From Limisphaerales bacterium (GTDB lineage: Bacteria > Verrucomicrobiota > Verrucomicrobiae > Limisphaerales > UBA11358), in the NCBI GenBank assembly GCA_003152145.1, contig PLZL01000026.1, forward strand, positions 1-5,147: a stretch of 5,147 bases of DNA, given 5' to 3'. The notes below the pieces were generated by a model. It was not told the origin of the DNA. It made no database searches and was given only the letters and a program-made list of their open reading frames with translations. Below, piece by piece: positions 4,693 through 5,147 of this stretch. Within the stretch, counting starts at the first letter, position 1. The number at the start of each line of letters is the position of its first letter. Made by a program: the position numbers and the translations under genes.

Positions 4693-5147
4693 ATGGCGAT
4701 AGCATTTTCACTTCCTCCGCAGCCGATACCGGCTCCGGTCTTGTGGCAATACGTTCAGAACGTCTCGATCTGGGCAAAAGAGGCGCACAACCTGATGGGG
4801 ACACTTGTGACGGCGATCAATGCCGGTGGCGGTGGTGGAATTCCAGACGCGCCGAGCAACGGAACTCTTTACGGCAGGATAAACGCCACTTGGGCCGCCG
4901 TGCAGCCGGCGGGAAGTTATCAGCCGGCGGGCAGTTACCTGACGGATGCTGCATCAGACGGGAACACCTACGGCAGAAAGAATGGGGCGTGGAGCGCCAT
5001 CGCCGGCGGCTCGGCGGGCAACCTGACGGAAAACACGTCCAGCATTTTGACGATCACGGGCGGGACCGGGGCGGTGAACGGCTCGGGCACAACCATCAAA
5101 GTCACCAAGGCCGATGCCAGCCACAGCGGGTATCTATCCTCGACCGA
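4693..5147 (+). CDS. Phage tail-fibre/tail structural protein, N-terminal part
   Basis: The gene is open through the right edge; 151 residues are visible and the C-terminus is missing. After MAIAFSLPPQPIPAPVLWQY and a helical segment come two similar units, PDAPSNGTLYGRINATWAAV (51-70) and DAASDGNTYGRKNGAWSAI (85-103), separated by the mini-repeat QPAGSYQPAGSY (71-82). Then follow LTITGGTGAVNGSGTTIKV (119-137) and SGYLSST at the edge. Such YGRxNGxW units, Gly/Thr-rich strands and an SGYLSSTD motif are typical of phage tail-fibre shaft or receptor-binding proteins, which trimerise and contact the host. The ATG at 4693 is preceded in frame by GTG at 4690, and no clear ribosome-binding site separates the two. 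It is transcribed away from the capsid operon, so it probably has its own promoter at 4560-4690. Confidence 0.8.
   Translation, partial: MAIAFSLPPQPIPAPVLWQYVQNVSIWAKEAHNLMGTLVTAINAGGGGGIPDAPSNGTLYGRINATWAAVQPAGSYQPAGSYLTDAASDGNTYGRKNGAWSAIAGGSAGNLTENTSSILTITGGTGAVNGSGTTIKVTKADASHSGYLSST

Overview
The window looks like part of the structural/morphogenesis region of a tailed bacteriophage or prophage (Caudoviricetes-like), probably from an uncultured bacterium. The evidence is a compact run of minus-strand genes led by a large capsid-like protein, a divergent plus-strand gene with phage tail-fibre motifs, several tiny membrane-protein genes, and the absence of any metabolic or informational bacterial gene. 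A FISUMP-type domain and 23-residue leucine-rich-type repeats are common in Bacteroidota, Fibrobacterota and Verrucomicrobiota proteins, but the host cannot be fixed from this sequence. No integrase, RNA gene, CRISPR array or insertion sequence was found.

Layout, read along the minus strand from right to left. A putative major capsid protein (554 aa, 4342-2678) is followed by a strong 12-bp hairpin. Next come a small acidic protein (109 aa, 2595-2266), a 76-aa protein made of two Cys-x-x-x-Cys-Ile-Pro/Ala-Pro-Gly-Asp-Gln-Leu repeats (2262-2032), a 243-aa protein with a third copy of that repeat fused to a FISUMP domain (2030-1299), and a 30-aa membrane peptide (1293-1201). Gaps between the last four are 1-5 nt, so they probably form one operon. 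A 416-nt gap (785-1200) holds a GC-rich hairpin. Then come a 54-aa membrane protein (784-620) and, overlapping it by ATGA, a short lipoprotein reading frame (623-468). That frame runs out of frame into a 23-residue-repeat protein which leaves the window at position 1.

On the plus strand, a divergent gene starting at 4693 and cut by the right edge encodes the N-terminus of a tail-fibre/tail-structural protein. The 350-nt divergent region (4343-4692) probably carries both promoters. It also holds a near-perfect 21-bp palindrome just upstream of the capsid start and two other small hairpins.

Working model (inference): the right part of the minus-strand run makes capsid and small accessory virion proteins. 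The FISUMP protein, the 23-residue-repeat protein and the plus-strand tail protein are candidate surface-binding or host-recognition components, and the small membrane and lipoprotein genes may act at the host envelope. The most unusual points are the apparent +1 frame change joining a lipoprotein signal to the repeat protein, and the repeat family split over two adjacent genes.
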